Source of the DNA: Candidatus Coatesbacteria bacterium
GTDB lineage: Bacteria > RBG-13-66-14
Direction of reading: 5' to 3'
DNA: 33,398 bases
Assembly: GCA_014728225.1 (NCBI GenBank)
Contig: WJLX01000002.1
Span: 1 to 33,398, forward strand
Part shown: positions 23,699 to 31,920 of the stretch, piece by piece
Layout: every line of letters starts with the position of its first letter
Position numbering within the stretch: position 1 is the first letter of the stretch
The notes under the pieces: generated by a model
What the model was told of the DNA's origin: nothing
The model's database searches: none
Seen by the model: the letters and a program-made list of their open reading frames with translations, nothing else
Program-made: the position numbers and the translations under genes

Positions 23699-24663
23699 GG
23701 TTCGAGGCCGTTTTTATAATCGTTGACGATAGCGCTGAGGTCCTTCAGGGCCGCGACGATCCGGGGCCCGGCCCGGGTGTGGAGGTCCGGATCGAGGGAG
23801 TAGACGCGGCCCCGGCGGACGGCGGGCAGCTCGCCCCAACCCGTTCTGCTCTCGACGTCCGCCGGGTTGGTGGCGCCGTCGAGGAGGATGATGATCTCCG
23901 GCGCGGCGGCCAGGACGGCCTCGGGCTCGACGCGATGGTAGGCCCGGGGCAGTTCGGCGAAGACGTTGACGGCGCCGACGGCGGTGAGCAGATCGTGCTG
24001 CAGACTGCCCCGGCAGGCGGCCATCAGCGGCTCGGCGCTGATTTCGAGGTAGACGCGGGGGGGCACGGCGGGGCGGCGTGAAGCGGCTTCAGCCAGTGTC
24101 CGTTCCAGTTCGGCGGCTGACGTAGCGGCGGTTTCCCGGCGGTCGAGGAGTATTCCCAGCCGCCGTAAGGCTTCGACCAGGTCGGTGAGTTTGGCGGGTT
24201 GGTGGACGTAGGCGGTCAGGCCCAGGGTGTCGAGCTTGGCCAGCAGCGGGGCCTGTTCCAGACCGGCCAGGATGACCAGGTCGGGCCGCAGGGCGGCGAT
24301 CAGCTCCGGATCTGGGTGGGAGAAGTCGCCGACGACGGGCAGCTCCAGTATCTCCGGCGGGTGGTCGGCGAAGCTGGAGCGGCCGACCAGCAGCTCGGCG
24401 TCCAGGGCGGCGACGACCTCGGCGGCGTCGGGGCTGCAGGCCACGATGCGGTGGGCCGGTTCGGTCAGGGCCACGGTGCGGCCGGCGTCGTCGACGACGC
24501 TCAGCGTCGTGGAGTCGGGCGTGCGGCGACCCTCGTCCGCGCAGGCGCCCAGGGCGCAGAGGAGGGCGAGGAGGAGGTGGTGGGCGTATCGCCGAAGCTG
24601 ACCGGAGGATGTTTCCGGGCGCCGTGCGCATCGGCGGCGTAGTGAAGGGCGGAGGTCGTTCAT
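23695..24663 (-). CDS. BtuF-like periplasmic-binding lipoprotein
   Basis: This 322-residue protein has a long basic N-terminus and then a hydrophobic segment and lipobox ALGAC (Cys41). The mature part is a class III (PF01497-type) binding protein: SVVDDAGRTVALTEPAHRIV, DAAEVVAALDAELLVG, HPDPELIAALRPDLVILAG, and a second lobe with PEIIILLDGA and RRGRVYSLDPDLHTRAGPR. These proteins deliver cobalamin, heme or ferric siderophores to ABC importers. No permease or ATPase gene is beside it, so the partner is elsewhere. It overlaps comF by 4 nt and begins 21 nt after the oxidoreductase stop. The ligand cannot be set; cobalamin is one possibility. Confidence 0.85.
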   Translation of the reverse strand: MNDLRPSLRRRCARRPETSSGQLRRYAHHLLLALLCALGACADEGRRTPDSTTLSVVDDAGRTVALTEPAHRIVACSPDAAEVVAALDAELLVGRSSFADHPPEILELPVVGDFSHPDPELIAALRPDLVILAGLEQAPLLAKLDTLGLTAYVHQPAKLTDLVEALRRLGILLDRRETAATSAAELERTLAEAASRRPAVPPRVYLEISAEPLMAACRGSLQHDLLTAVGAVNVFAELPRAYHRVEPEAVLAAAPEIIILLDGATNPADVESRTGWGELPAVRRGRVYSLDPDLHTRAGPRIVAALKDLSAIVNDYKNGLEP

Positions 24664-24684
24664 GACGGCGTTTCGTCGGTTGGC

Positions 24685-26046
24685 TCAGCCGAGCGCCAGT
24701 TCCTTTTCGGCGGCGCGGAAGAGGACCAGCAGCGGATCCCAGACGGGGGAGGCCGCGGGGTGGTAGGCGTAGTCCAAGCGGGCGGCCTCGCCGACGCTCA
24801 TTCCGGCGTGGATGACCGTGGCGGCTGAGTTGATGCGGTGGTTGGCGCCGTACTCCCCGGCTAGTTGGACACCCAGCAGGCGGCCCGTCGGGCGCTCGAC
24901 GACGGCGGCGCAGTCCAGGTAGGTCCGGGGCTTGTGGAAGGTGGCGTGGGGCAGAACGCGGATCTCGACCAGGGTGGTGTCGTAACCGGCGGCGGCGGCC
25001 TGGGCGGGGTCCAGACCCGTACGGCTCAGCTCGAAGCCGTGGAGCTCCGTGGCCCGGGTGCCCAGCACCGGCGTGGTTTTCTCGGCGTCCCCGGCGGCGT
25101 TGGCGCCGGCGGTGCGACCGGCCCGGTTGGCGTAGGCGCCGTTGGGCAGATGGAAGCGTCCGCTGCGCAGGGCGTGGCGCACGGTGGCGCAGTCCCCGGC
25201 GGCGAATACGCCGTCGACGCTGGTTTCCTGGCGGGCGTCGACGACCAGGGCGCCCGAGGAACGCTCGGTTTTCAGTCGGTCGCCCAACGGGACCAGGTTG
25301 GGGATCACACCAACGAGTTCCAGCGCGGCCTCGGCCTCCAGGCGTCCGGCGTCGGTTTCGACGGCGACGAGGCGGCCGTCGCGGCCGTGGAGGTAGCCGT
25401 TGACCCGGGCGCCGCGCTGGACGGTGATCCCGAGCTTCTCCAGGTGTTTGTTGAGGCGGGCGGCGACGGACGGGGCCAGGCCGAGGGGGTTGTCGGCGGC
25501 GCAGACCAGGGCCACTTCGCCGCGTTGGGCCAGGGCGCAGGCCGCACCGAGGCCCTTGAAGCCGCAACCGACGACGGCGATGCGCCGGGGCCGCCGCTCC
25601 TGCAGGTAGAGGTGGGCTTCGACGAGGTCGTCGTAGGAGTGCAGGGCGAAGACCCCGCCGGCGTCGCGACCGGGGATCTCGAGGCGGCGGGCCAGGGCGC
25701 CGGCGGTATAGACCAGGCGGTCGTAGCTCAGCTCGTAGGGCGCAGCCTCCCGTGGGGCGACGCGCAAGAGGCGTCGTGCCGGCTGGACCTCGACGACAGG
25801 GGACTCCAGCCGCAGGTCCAGGCCGCGGCCCTTACTGAAGTACTCGGGTGGGTGGGCGACGACGCGGGCGGGGTCGTCCAGGCGGCCGGAGAGGACGTAG
25901 GCGAAGTTGCAGTTGGAAACGCTGGGGACGGAACCGGCCTCGAGGACGACGACCGCGGCGGCGGGGTCGCGGCGTTTGGCCCGCGAGGCGGCGGCCAGAC
26001 CGGCGGCGTTGGCGCCGACGACGGCGATTCGTTTAGCGGGCTTCAT
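24685..26046 (-). CDS. CoA-disulfide reductase / NADH oxidase-like flavoprotein
   Basis: This is a 453-residue protein. The N-terminal FAD motif is VVGANAAGLAAA and the redox-active Cys is C46 in PSVSNCNFAY, the single-cysteine site of the CoADR/NOX group. A second dinucleotide motif (VVGCGFKGLGAA) binds NAD(P)H, and the FAD-binding AAGDCATV follows. The C-terminal dimerisation domain (about 330-453) is complete. Enzymes of this group reduce CoA disulfide, persulfides or oxygen. The start overlaps the end of ymdB by 14 nt, showing coupling. No rhodanese domain is fused. The physiological substrate is undecided. Confidence 0.9.
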   Translation of the reverse strand: MKPAKRIAVVGANAAGLAAASRAKRRDPAAAVVVLEAGSVPSVSNCNFAYVLSGRLDDPARVVAHPPEYFSKGRGLDLRLESPVVEVQPARRLLRVAPREAAPYELSYDRLVYTAGALARRLEIPGRDAGGVFALHSYDDLVEAHLYLQERRPRRIAVVGCGFKGLGAACALAQRGEVALVCAADNPLGLAPSVAARLNKHLEKLGITVQRGARVNGYLHGRDGRLVAVETDAGRLEAEAALELVGVIPNLVPLGDRLKTERSSGALVVDARQETSVDGVFAAGDCATVRHALRSGRFHLPNGAYANRAGRTAGANAAGDAEKTTPVLGTRATELHGFELSRTGLDPAQAAAAGYDTTLVEIRVLPHATFHKPRTYLDCAAVVERPTGRLLGVQLAGEYGANHRINSAATVIHAGMSVGEAARLDYAYHPAASPVWDPLLVLFRAAEKELALG

Positions 26047-26848
26047 CTTCCTCGCTTCGTTGCAGTCGCTGGATCGAGACGGCGCGAGCCGTCGCTTCGT
26101 CGAGGTCGACGATCACGCCGCGCAGCGCGGCCGGACCCTTGGCCGGGGTGGCGCGGAAGGGCAGCGCGGTCAAAAAGCGCGGCATGACCTCGGCCGGGGT
26201 GACGCCGATGACGCCGTCGCGGGGTCCGCACATCCCGGCGTCGGAGAGGTAGGCCGTGCCGTTGGGCAACAGGCGCTCGTCGGCGGTCTGGACGTGGGTG
26301 TGGGTGCCGACGACGGCGCCGACGCGGCCGTCGAGGTGCAGCCCCAGGGCGATCTTCTCGCTGGTGGCCTCGGCGTGGAAATCGACGAAGACTACGGCGG
26401 CTCCCTCGTTGGTCAGCCCGGTCAGGGCGGCGTCGGCGGCGCGGAACGGGCAGTCGGTGTTGGGCATGAAGACCCGGCCCTGGAGGTTGAGGACGCCGAC
26501 ACGGACGCCGGCGCCGCGACGACCCGGCGGGACCGCGAAGACGCCGCAGCCGCGGCCGGGAACTCCGGCGGGGTAGTTGCGCGGGCGCAGCAGACAGGGC
26601 TCGTTGTCGAGCAGCTCGTAGCCCGGCCGCTGGTCCCAGATGTGGTTGCCCGAGGTCATCACGTCGATCCCGGCGGCGCGGAGCTGCTTGAAGGGCTTGG
26701 GCGAGATCCCGGCGCCGCCGGCGGCATTTTCGACGTTGGCGATCACCAGGCTCGGCTCGAACTCCCGGCGCAGCCCGGGCAGCAGCTCGCGGACGACCCG
26801 GCGGCCGGGGCGGCCGAAAACGTCGCCGAGGAACAGCAGACGGATCAA
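26033..26848 (-). CDS. ymdB: YmdB-family metallophosphoesterase (cyclic-nucleotide phosphodiesterase)
   Basis: This 271-residue protein starts at TTG (26848) behind AGGAGG; the TTG overlaps the TGA of the upstream gene (TTGA), so coupling is tight. Metal-binding blocks are FLGDVFGRPGRR, VIANVENAAGG, DVMTSGNHIWDQ, VVGTHTHVQTADE and AYLSDAGMCGP, the full YmdB/TIGR00282 set. YmdB hydrolyses 2',3'-cyclic nucleotides and in Bacillus affects biofilm formation and RNA turnover; it is often near rny. No RNase Y gene is in the window. The length matches the family. Confidence 0.93.
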   Translation of the reverse strand: MIRLLFLGDVFGRPGRRVVRELLPGLRREFEPSLVIANVENAAGGAGISPKPFKQLRAAGIDVMTSGNHIWDQRPGYELLDNEPCLLRPRNYPAGVPGRGCGVFAVPPGRRGAGVRVGVLNLQGRVFMPNTDCPFRAADAALTGLTNEGAAVVFVDFHAEATSEKIALGLHLDGRVGAVVGTHTHVQTADERLLPNGTAYLSDAGMCGPRDGVIGVTPAEVMPRFLTALPFRATPAKGPAALRGVIVDLDEATARAVSIQRLQRSEEDEAR

Positions 26849-28338
26849 GGTTCTTCCTCCTGCGGCGGGGTAACATCGCGACCGGCCAGGCGGCGTCGCA
26901 GGCGTTCGCGGCGGTGCTCCAGGCGGGCGAGGTCCCGCTCGCGGCGCACCGGATCGGTCAGCACCCGTCGCGCCCGGCCCAGGGCCTCCTCGACCAGCTC
27001 GGCGGCTTCGGCGTAACGGCCGACGCGGTGTTCGAGGAACTTGGCCTCCTCTTCGTAGGGGCGGGCGTCGTAAGGACCGCGGCGCAGCTCGGCCCACAGC
27101 GGACGGGCCCGCTCGAAATCCGCGGCGCGCTTGTAGTGCAGGCTGAGTTCCCAGCAGGCCCGGCGGCGCAGCTCATCATCCAGGCCCTCGGCCAGGGCGG
27201 CCTCCCAGAGCTCGGAGCGCACGTCAGTGTAGTAATCGAGCAACCCGAGCCCAAATAGCTCGGTCGGGCACTGGTAGTGTTGGAGGGGCTCGGCGGCCAG
27301 GCGCAGGGCCCGGGCGGCCAGCACGGGCAGGCTGCAGATGTCCTGCTCGTTATGGTAGAAGATCCGGCCGAGGCGTTCGGTGACCGGGGCGCCGCGCAGA
27401 TAGGCGAAGTAGAGAGCCGGGATCTCGGCGCCGGGGATGTCGCCGTGGCGCTCGACGGCCAGCACGCCGCGCTCGACCTCGGCCAGGGAGCAGCTCGGCA
27501 GGCGGTGGCGCCACAGACGGCGGGCCCAGGCCAGCAGGTCGACGTGGTCCGGGGTGCGCTCGATGAAGCTCGGCCGCAGGCCGTTGAGCAGATAGCGGGT
27601 GCGCAGCAGGGGCCAGTCGAAGGCCCGGCCGTTGTAGGTCACCAGGCCGGAGCAGTCGTCGAGCCATTCGGCCAGCAGGTCGAGCTGGCCGCGCTCGGCG
27701 GCCGGGGAGTCGATGAACAGTTGCCGCAGCAGGTAGCCCGCGGCGGTGAAGCGGCCGACGCCGACGAGGAAGGGCAGCGTGCCCGTGCCGCCGGCCAGCC
27801 CCGTGGTCTCGGTGTCCAGAAAGACGGCCCGGGAGAAGTCGAAGTCCGCCGGGCAGCGGCTCTCCAGGCCGGCGAGCCCGGCGGTGCCGCAGTCCAGCAG
27901 GTCCCCGAGGCTGACCCCGGCGTGACCCTCGTCGAGGGGGTGCAGGTGTTCGACGACGAAGACGTGTCCGTGGGCGGTTTCACGCCAGTCGCCGTCGACG
28001 ACGGCGTCGAGGTCGAGGCGTTCGGCGCGGCGGGGCGCGGGACGGGGCGGAGCGTCGAGGCGCTTGACCGCCTCGGCGAACTCCAGCCCGCGGCCCTTGG
28101 CGGCCAGCAGGCGCCTGAGCCGCTCCTTGGCCGAGGCGACGTCCTTAACCGGAGCGATGTCCGATTGAGTACCCGGAGCGGCCTGCTCCCCCGCCCCCGG
28201 CGCGGCGGTGTCGTCGCTACCGACGGGGGTCTCTTCGGACGTTTCGTCGGACGTTTCGTCGCACGTTTCGTCGGCGCGATCGCGGGAGGTCGGCGCACCC
28301 AGGCGGGCCAAGCGTTCTTTGAGGTTTCTCTTTTTCAT
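26845..28338 (-). CDS. mrfB: MrfB/YprB-like DEDD exonuclease
   Basis: This is a 497-residue protein. The N-terminal region is acidic, with a 12-nt repeat encoding DET units (DETCDETSDETSEET at 23-37). An RNase-H-like exonuclease core follows: FLDTETTGLAGGTGT (D175, E177), TYNGRAFDWPLL (D241) and YHNEQDICSL (H329, D333). About 150 C-terminal residues form TPR-like helices. The layout equals YprB/MrfB of Bacillus, the nuclease partner of helicase MrfA in mitomycin-damage repair. Here the MrfA gene lies on the same strand 5.5 kb downstream, with ymdB, an oxidoreductase, a binding protein, comF and a toroid protein between. It is first in the minus-strand operon. Confidence 0.88.
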   Translation of the reverse strand: MKKRNLKERLARLGAPTSRDRADETCDETSDETSEETPVGSDDTAAPGAGEQAAPGTQSDIAPVKDVASAKERLRRLLAAKGRGLEFAEAVKRLDAPPRPAPRRAERLDLDAVVDGDWRETAHGHVFVVEHLHPLDEGHAGVSLGDLLDCGTAGLAGLESRCPADFDFSRAVFLDTETTGLAGGTGTLPFLVGVGRFTAAGYLLRQLFIDSPAAERGQLDLLAEWLDDCSGLVTYNGRAFDWPLLRTRYLLNGLRPSFIERTPDHVDLLAWARRLWRHRLPSCSLAEVERGVLAVERHGDIPGAEIPALYFAYLRGAPVTERLGRIFYHNEQDICSLPVLAARALRLAAEPLQHYQCPTELFGLGLLDYYTDVRSELWEAALAEGLDDELRRRACWELSLHYKRAADFERARPLWAELRRGPYDARPYEEEAKFLEHRVGRYAEAAELVEEALGRARRVLTDPVRRERDLARLEHRRERLRRRLAGRDVTPPQEEEP

Positions 28339-28469
28339 TGTTGTCGGTGCTTTGTCCGCCGTCTAGTATAGCACGGCGGACCGCCCCAGCGTCGTCTCGC
28401 GGCCGTCGTTTCGGGGCGCGGCTTTGGAGCCGTCAACGCTTCTTGGTTCATCCGCCGGTGTTCCACTCG

Positions 28470-28625
28470 ATTCAGCGTATGCTAACCGTAATATCAGCAG
28501 CAACTTATATCATGATGACAAGAAAACGGCCTTGACACTCACATAAGAAAAATCTACTATCATATAGCTTGAAAGTATCATATGCATATCCCTTATGCTA
28601 TTCCATCAACATTCCATCAACGGGA
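28470..28625 (+). other. AT-rich promoter island
   Basis: This 150-bp stretch is much more A+T-rich than its surroundings. It holds TATCATAT at 28558-28565 and again at 28576-28583, the palindrome ATATGCATAT (28580-28589) and two adjacent copies of ATTCCATCAAC (28600-28621). These flank the strong promoter and may be operators. Confidence 0.5.
28532..28560 (+). promoter_or_regulatory. Strong sigma-70-type promoter
   Basis: Consensus TTGACA (28532-28537), a 17-bp spacer and TACTAT (28555-28560), the best promoter in the window. The start point is near 28567, about 105 nt before the next gene. Confidence 0.85.
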
Positions 28626-28672
28626 CAATAGACGACTGGACAGTCAGACGCTTTCAAGGGAGACGGCGCTTT

Positions 28673-29386
28673 ATGGAAGAACGTGAGCTGATCCGGCACT
28701 TCATCGGGCTGGTGGGCGACTACCTGCCGCTGACCGGCCTCAAGGGCACCGCGCCCGAGCATCTGTCCCTCCACGTTCTCGAACACATCCTGCGTCCGGT
28801 GCCCAAGGCGCTCAACACCGGTCGGCTCGAGGCCGACGAGGCCCGCCTGTTCCTCGTCGGTTTTTTGCCGCTGGTGGGCGAGCTGTTCGGCGCCGACGGG
28901 CGGCAGGCGCTGCAGGCCGAGCTGGAGTCGCCCGTGCCGGAGGAGCTGACGGTGCAACTGGAGTACGGGCACGTTCGTCGGGTGCTGGCGCAGCGCGGTC
29001 TGGAGCCGCCGGCCTCGAGCCTGACCGGCCGGCCGGAGCTGCTGGCCGCCGCAGTTGTTTGGCGCCTGTTGGAGCTGCCCCGGGAGAAGCGCCTGCGGCC
29101 CTTCCTCGAGCTGTTCGGCGGTGGCTCGACCGGGGCGCTGAAACTGCGGGTGAAGATCGCCAGCGGCCTGGGGGCCCAGCCCGGACGCGTCAGTCTGGGC
29201 GGCGACGGACTCGAGGAGTACCGGACCCGCGAAAGCTGTTTGCTGGAGGGCGCCGACGGCGACACCGTCGAGCTGGAGATCGCCTGGGTCTCCGGCGCGG
29301 GCGAGGCCGCCCTGACCCCCGTCGACGCCAAGCTGCTGGGCGTCGGCAGGGGCGATACCGTCGGCGTGATCTTTCCCGAAGTGTAA
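28673..29386 (+). CDS. Hypothetical protein, possible helical N-domain plus small C-domain
   Basis: This is a 237-residue protein from MEERELIRHF, with GGGAGA about 10 nt upstream. Upstream in-frame codons to 28595 are not protein-like. It has no signal peptide or membrane segment. Residues 1-150 are helical and Leu-rich. The C-terminal 80 residues (KLRVKIASGLGAQPGRVSLG ... DAKLLGVGRGDTVGVIFPEV) look like a small beta domain; the final VGRGDTVGVIFPEV resembles an AbrB-like or barrel edge, without certainty. No family recognised. It is followed 33 nt later by a small membrane protein under the same strong promoter. Confidence 0.65.
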   Translation: MEERELIRHFIGLVGDYLPLTGLKGTAPEHLSLHVLEHILRPVPKALNTGRLEADEARLFLVGFLPLVGELFGADGRQALQAELESPVPEELTVQLEYGHVRRVLAQRGLEPPASSLTGRPELLAAAVVWRLLELPREKRLRPFLELFGGGSTGALKLRVKIASGLGAQPGRVSLGGDGLEEYRTRESCLLEGADGDTVELEIAWVSGAGEAALTPVDAKLLGVGRGDTVGVIFPEV

Positions 29387-29419
29387 GCGGTCAACCCAAC
29401 CCCAACAAGGGAGGAAACC

Positions 29420-29668
29420 ATGGGCAGCTTTCCCTGGATAAGACTGGTCAACCTGGTCTTCTGCATCGCCATCCTGATCCTGGGTGTCATAAAATACCGC
29501 AAGACCGACGTCAAGGCCTACCTCTACGTCGGGCTGGGTTTCACCATGTACGCCATCAGCCACGCTTTCAACATCTTCGGCATCGCCGGCAATCCGGGCA
29601 TCACCGAGACGCTGATCGGCGTTCGCTCCATCGGCTACATTCTGGTTATCATCGGCATGGCGGTCTAA
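29420..29668 (+). CDS. Small three-helix membrane protein
   Basis: This 82-residue protein has a very good ribosome site (GGGAGGAAACC). Three hydrophobic helices are visible: about 8-24 (LVNLVFCIAILILGVIKY), 33-53 (AYLYVGLGFTMYAISHAFNIF) and 66-82 (VRSIGYILVIIGMAV). A short basic loop (YRKTDVK) lies between the first two. No family recognised. The gene is directly downstream of the hypothetical gene, before a terminator, so the two probably form one transcript. Confidence 0.75.
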   Translation: MGSFPWIRLVNLVFCIAILILGVIKYRKTDVKAYLYVGLGFTMYAISHAFNIFGIAGNPGITETLIGVRSIGYILVIIGMAV

Positions 29669-29686
29669 CCGGACCGTCCGGGAGCC

Positions 29687-29712
29687 GGGACCGTCCGTGG
29701 GCGGTCCCCTTT
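29687..29712 (+). terminator. Terminator of the two-gene unit
   Basis: The stem GGGACCG with CGGTCCC, loop TCCGTGGG, is followed by CTTT and a further CCC. It lies about 20 nt after the membrane-protein gene. Confidence 0.65.
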
Positions 29713-29837
29713 CCCATTCAAAGGTACAGGGTGACCGTCGTTGTGGCAGACTGAACTGGACGTCGGGCGCTTCCGACTGCTAGACTGGATTGGACGAACG
29801 ACACCATGACCCTTCGGAAGTCGCCTCAGGAGCCGCC

Positions 29838-30467
29838 ATGAAACGCGCCGTCGTCTGCCTGCTCTGCCTCCTCGTCCTCGCCGCCACGGCGGAGACCGTC
29901 ATCCTCCAACCCGGACAGCAGAAAAGCTACGACGCCTTCTGCTGGGAGCTCTACCCGGACAACAACTACGGCTACAATCCGCTCCTGCGCGTGGCCACCC
30001 CGGACCATCAGGACCAGGGGCAGCACGCCCTGCTGCAGTTCATCGACCTGGTCTACCACGAGGGACGCCTGGTCCTCTCCGCTCTGCTCGAAGTCTACAC
30101 CGTCGGCGTCGAAGGCGACGGCGGGGAAGTCGAAATCGGGGCCTGCGACTACTGGTGGGCCGAGGACGCGGTGACCTGGAACACCTTCATGTCCATCCAT
30201 CCGCATACCGAACGCAGCGCAGCTTATCCCGGGGGCGGCGGGGATTGGCTGGCCGTCGAGGTCACCGACATCGTCCAGGAGTGGCTCGACGGCGGCCTGG
30301 CCAACTACGGCTTCATGTTCTTCGACGAGGACGCCGACAACCGCTACCTGTCCTTCAACTCCAGCGACTTCGGCACCGATGACACGGTGCGACCCAAGCT
30401 GACTCTGGAGCTCTCCGAGGAGGCCGTCCAGCCGGTAAGCTGGGGCGTGATCAAGGCCCTGGAGTAG
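29838..30467 (+). CDS. Secreted DNRLRE-domain (CBM96-like) protein 1 with SWGxIK tail
   Basis: This 209-residue protein starts at 29838 with GGAG before the ATG. A signal peptide (1-18) is followed by a single DNRLRE domain: QPGQQKSYDAFCWEL, YGYNPLLRV, ALLQFIDL, LSALLEVYT, WAEDAVTWNTF, WLAVEVTDIVQEWLDG, NYGFMFFD and RPKLTLEL. The domain is a beta-jellyroll that binds carbohydrates in CBM96 relatives. The final residues AVQPVSWGVIKALE are a short tail shared by its paralogues. The 3' end plus terminator hairpin is almost identical to that of paralogue 3. Probably a surface or extracellular protein; the ligand is unknown. Confidence 0.85.
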   Translation: MKRAVVCLLCLLVLAATAETVILQPGQQKSYDAFCWELYPDNNYGYNPLLRVATPDHQDQGQHALLQFIDLVYHEGRLVLSALLEVYTVGVEGDGGEVEIGACDYWWAEDAVTWNTFMSIHPHTERSAAYPGGGGDWLAVEVTDIVQEWLDGGLANYGFMFFDEDADNRYLSFNSSDFGTDDTVRPKLTLELSEEAVQPVSWGVIKALE

Positions 30468-30515
30468 CCCGTAGGACAGAGTCCGATCCGCGGCGGTCGC
30501 CCCCCGGCGGCCGCC
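30423..30515 (+). repeat. Duplicated 3' cassette, copy 1 (tail plus terminator)
   Basis: These 93 bp differ at only 4 positions from 31876-31968. They cover the last 14 codons (tail SWGVIKALE), the stop and the hairpin downstream, while the coding sequence before them is strongly diverged. Confidence 0.95.
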
Positions 30516-30516
30516 G
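30491..30516 (+). terminator. Hairpin after DNRLRE gene 1
   Basis: CGGCGG (30491-30496) pairs with CCGCCG (30511-30516), with extra GC pairing inside. Only TTCTC follows, so it is a weak terminator. Confidence 0.5.
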
Positions 30517-30557
30517 TTCTCACTGTGGGGGATTGGCGGATTCCGAGCGCAGACAGC

Positions 30558-30563
30558 TATACT
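30558..30563 (+). promoter_or_regulatory. Weak promoter before DNRLRE gene 2
   Basis: TATACT at 30558-30563 has a poor -35 (TTGGCG at 30533, 19-bp spacer), about 55 nt before the gene start at 30620. Confidence 0.3.
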
Positions 30564-30619
30564 TAACCTGGGAATAGAATCGTCTACAGGCTGAAGCCTA
30601 CTTTGAACGGGGGGAACCT

Positions 30620-31228
30620 ATGCGGCATTATCCGCTGATAGCCCTGTTGTTGCTCGTCTCTTTAGCCGGCGTCGCCGCCGCCGAGACCGTCGTCTTCCAG
30701 CCCGATGTCGAGACGGGGCGCGACACCTTCGTCGTCGCCAGCTTTCCCGGCACAGCGATGGAGGGTTGGGGCGTGTTGTGGGTCGAGGCCGAAGGCGGCC
30801 CCGATGAAACCCACGCCCATACCTACATCGCCTTTGACGCCCTCGACGAGCATCTCGGCCGTACCGTGGCCGCGGCGGAGCTGCAACTCTACGTCAAGAA
30901 CCTCGAAGGCGGCGGGACCTTCACCCTCGGCGCCGTCGACGGTGAATGGACCGAGAAAGATCTCTGCTGGAATAACCGCCCCGGCACCTACGAGCGCAGC
31001 CGTCAGCCTCTGGCCTACCCCGGCGAGCCGGACGCCTGGCATACCATCGACGTCACCGACTACGTCCAGGCCTGGCTCGACGGCACTATCCCCAACCACG
31101 GTTTCTGTCTCTACGACGACGACGACGAGGCCGCCTTCGTCAGCGCCTACGCCGCCGACAAATGGAGCGAGGCCGAGTATTTTCCCAAGCTGATCGTCGA
31201 GTTCACCAGCGCCGCTGTCGGACCATAG
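30620..31228 (+). CDS. Secreted DNRLRE-domain protein 2, lacking the SWGxIK tail
   Basis: This 202-residue paralogue has a signal peptide (1-21) and one DNRLRE domain (QPDVETGRDTFV, YIAFDALDEHL, AAAELQLYVKNL, WTEKDLCWNNRPG, HTIDVTDYVQAWLDG, NHGFCLYDDDD, FPKLIVEF). It stops at SAAVGP, exactly where the others continue with EPVSWGVIKALE, and no continuation is found in other frames after the TAG. The tail has been lost or was never added, which would change surface attachment if the tail is a sorting signal. GGGGG (AACGGGGGG) precedes the start. Confidence 0.85.
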   Translation: MRHYPLIALLLLVSLAGVAAAETVVFQPDVETGRDTFVVASFPGTAMEGWGVLWVEAEGGPDETHAHTYIAFDALDEHLGRTVAAAELQLYVKNLEGGGTFTLGAVDGEWTEKDLCWNNRPGTYERSRQPLAYPGEPDAWHTIDVTDYVQAWLDGTIPNHGFCLYDDDDEAAFVSAYAADKWSEAEYFPKLIVEFTSAAVGP

Positions 31229-31290
31229 CTCGACCGGCTTGATCCTCCGGCAATCCGGAACAACCCGGGGACCCGAACAGCGAGGTTCTT

Positions 31291-31920
31291 ATGCTGATAC
31301 GCGTTGTCATCATCCTGAGCCTGCCGCTGCTCTGCGCGACCTGCGCCGAGACTGTCACCCTGAAGCCGGACCACGAGGTCAGCAATGACGCTTTTTTCTG
31401 CGAGTCCGATCCGACGAGGAACTACGAGGGCGACGGCATCATCTCCGTGCAACCTCCCTGCGACACCCACCAGCGCCTCCAGGCCTACCTCGAGTTCACC
31501 GAGCTCGATGACTACCTGGGCTGGCAGGTCGACTCGGCGGAGCTGCGCCTGTATATCAACAACGTCGTCTCCTACGGCAGCTGGTTCCTGGCTGCCGGCG
31601 ACGCCGCCTGGGACGAGAACACTCTGAACTGGGACAACCGTCCCGGCGCCGTGGCCGGCAGCGAGGTTGAGCACGTCAATCCCACCCAGATGGAAACCTG
31701 GCTGAGCCTAAACGTGACCACCCATGTCGAGGAATGGCTCGACGGCAGTCTGCCCAATCACGGTTTCCACCTCTATGACAACGACTGGTGGAGCAGCTAC
31801 TGGTCGGCCATCGCCGCCGACGAGGGCGGGGACTTCGCCAAATTCCCCCAGCTGATCCTGGACATCGAGGATAGCGCCGTCGAGCCGGTAAGCTGGGGCG
31901 TGATCAAGGCCCTGGAGTAG
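31291..31920 (+). CDS. Secreted DNRLRE-domain protein 3 with SWGxIK tail
   Basis: This is a 209-residue paralogue. A signal peptide (1-18) leads into the DNRLRE domain (KPDHEVSNDAFF, LQAYLEFTELDDYLG, DSAELRLYINNV, WDENTLNWDNRPG, WLSLNVTTHVEEWLDG, NHGFHLYDND, FPQLILDI) and the tail AVEPVSWGVIKALE. It follows paralogue 2 by 62 nt. The tail and terminator copy those of paralogue 1. Confidence 0.85.
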   Translation: MLIRVVIILSLPLLCATCAETVTLKPDHEVSNDAFFCESDPTRNYEGDGIISVQPPCDTHQRLQAYLEFTELDDYLGWQVDSAELRLYINNVVSYGSWFLAAGDAAWDENTLNWDNRPGAVAGSEVEHVNPTQMETWLSLNVTTHVEEWLDGSLPNHGFHLYDNDWWSSYWSAIAADEGGDFAKFPQLILDIEDSAVEPVSWGVIKALE

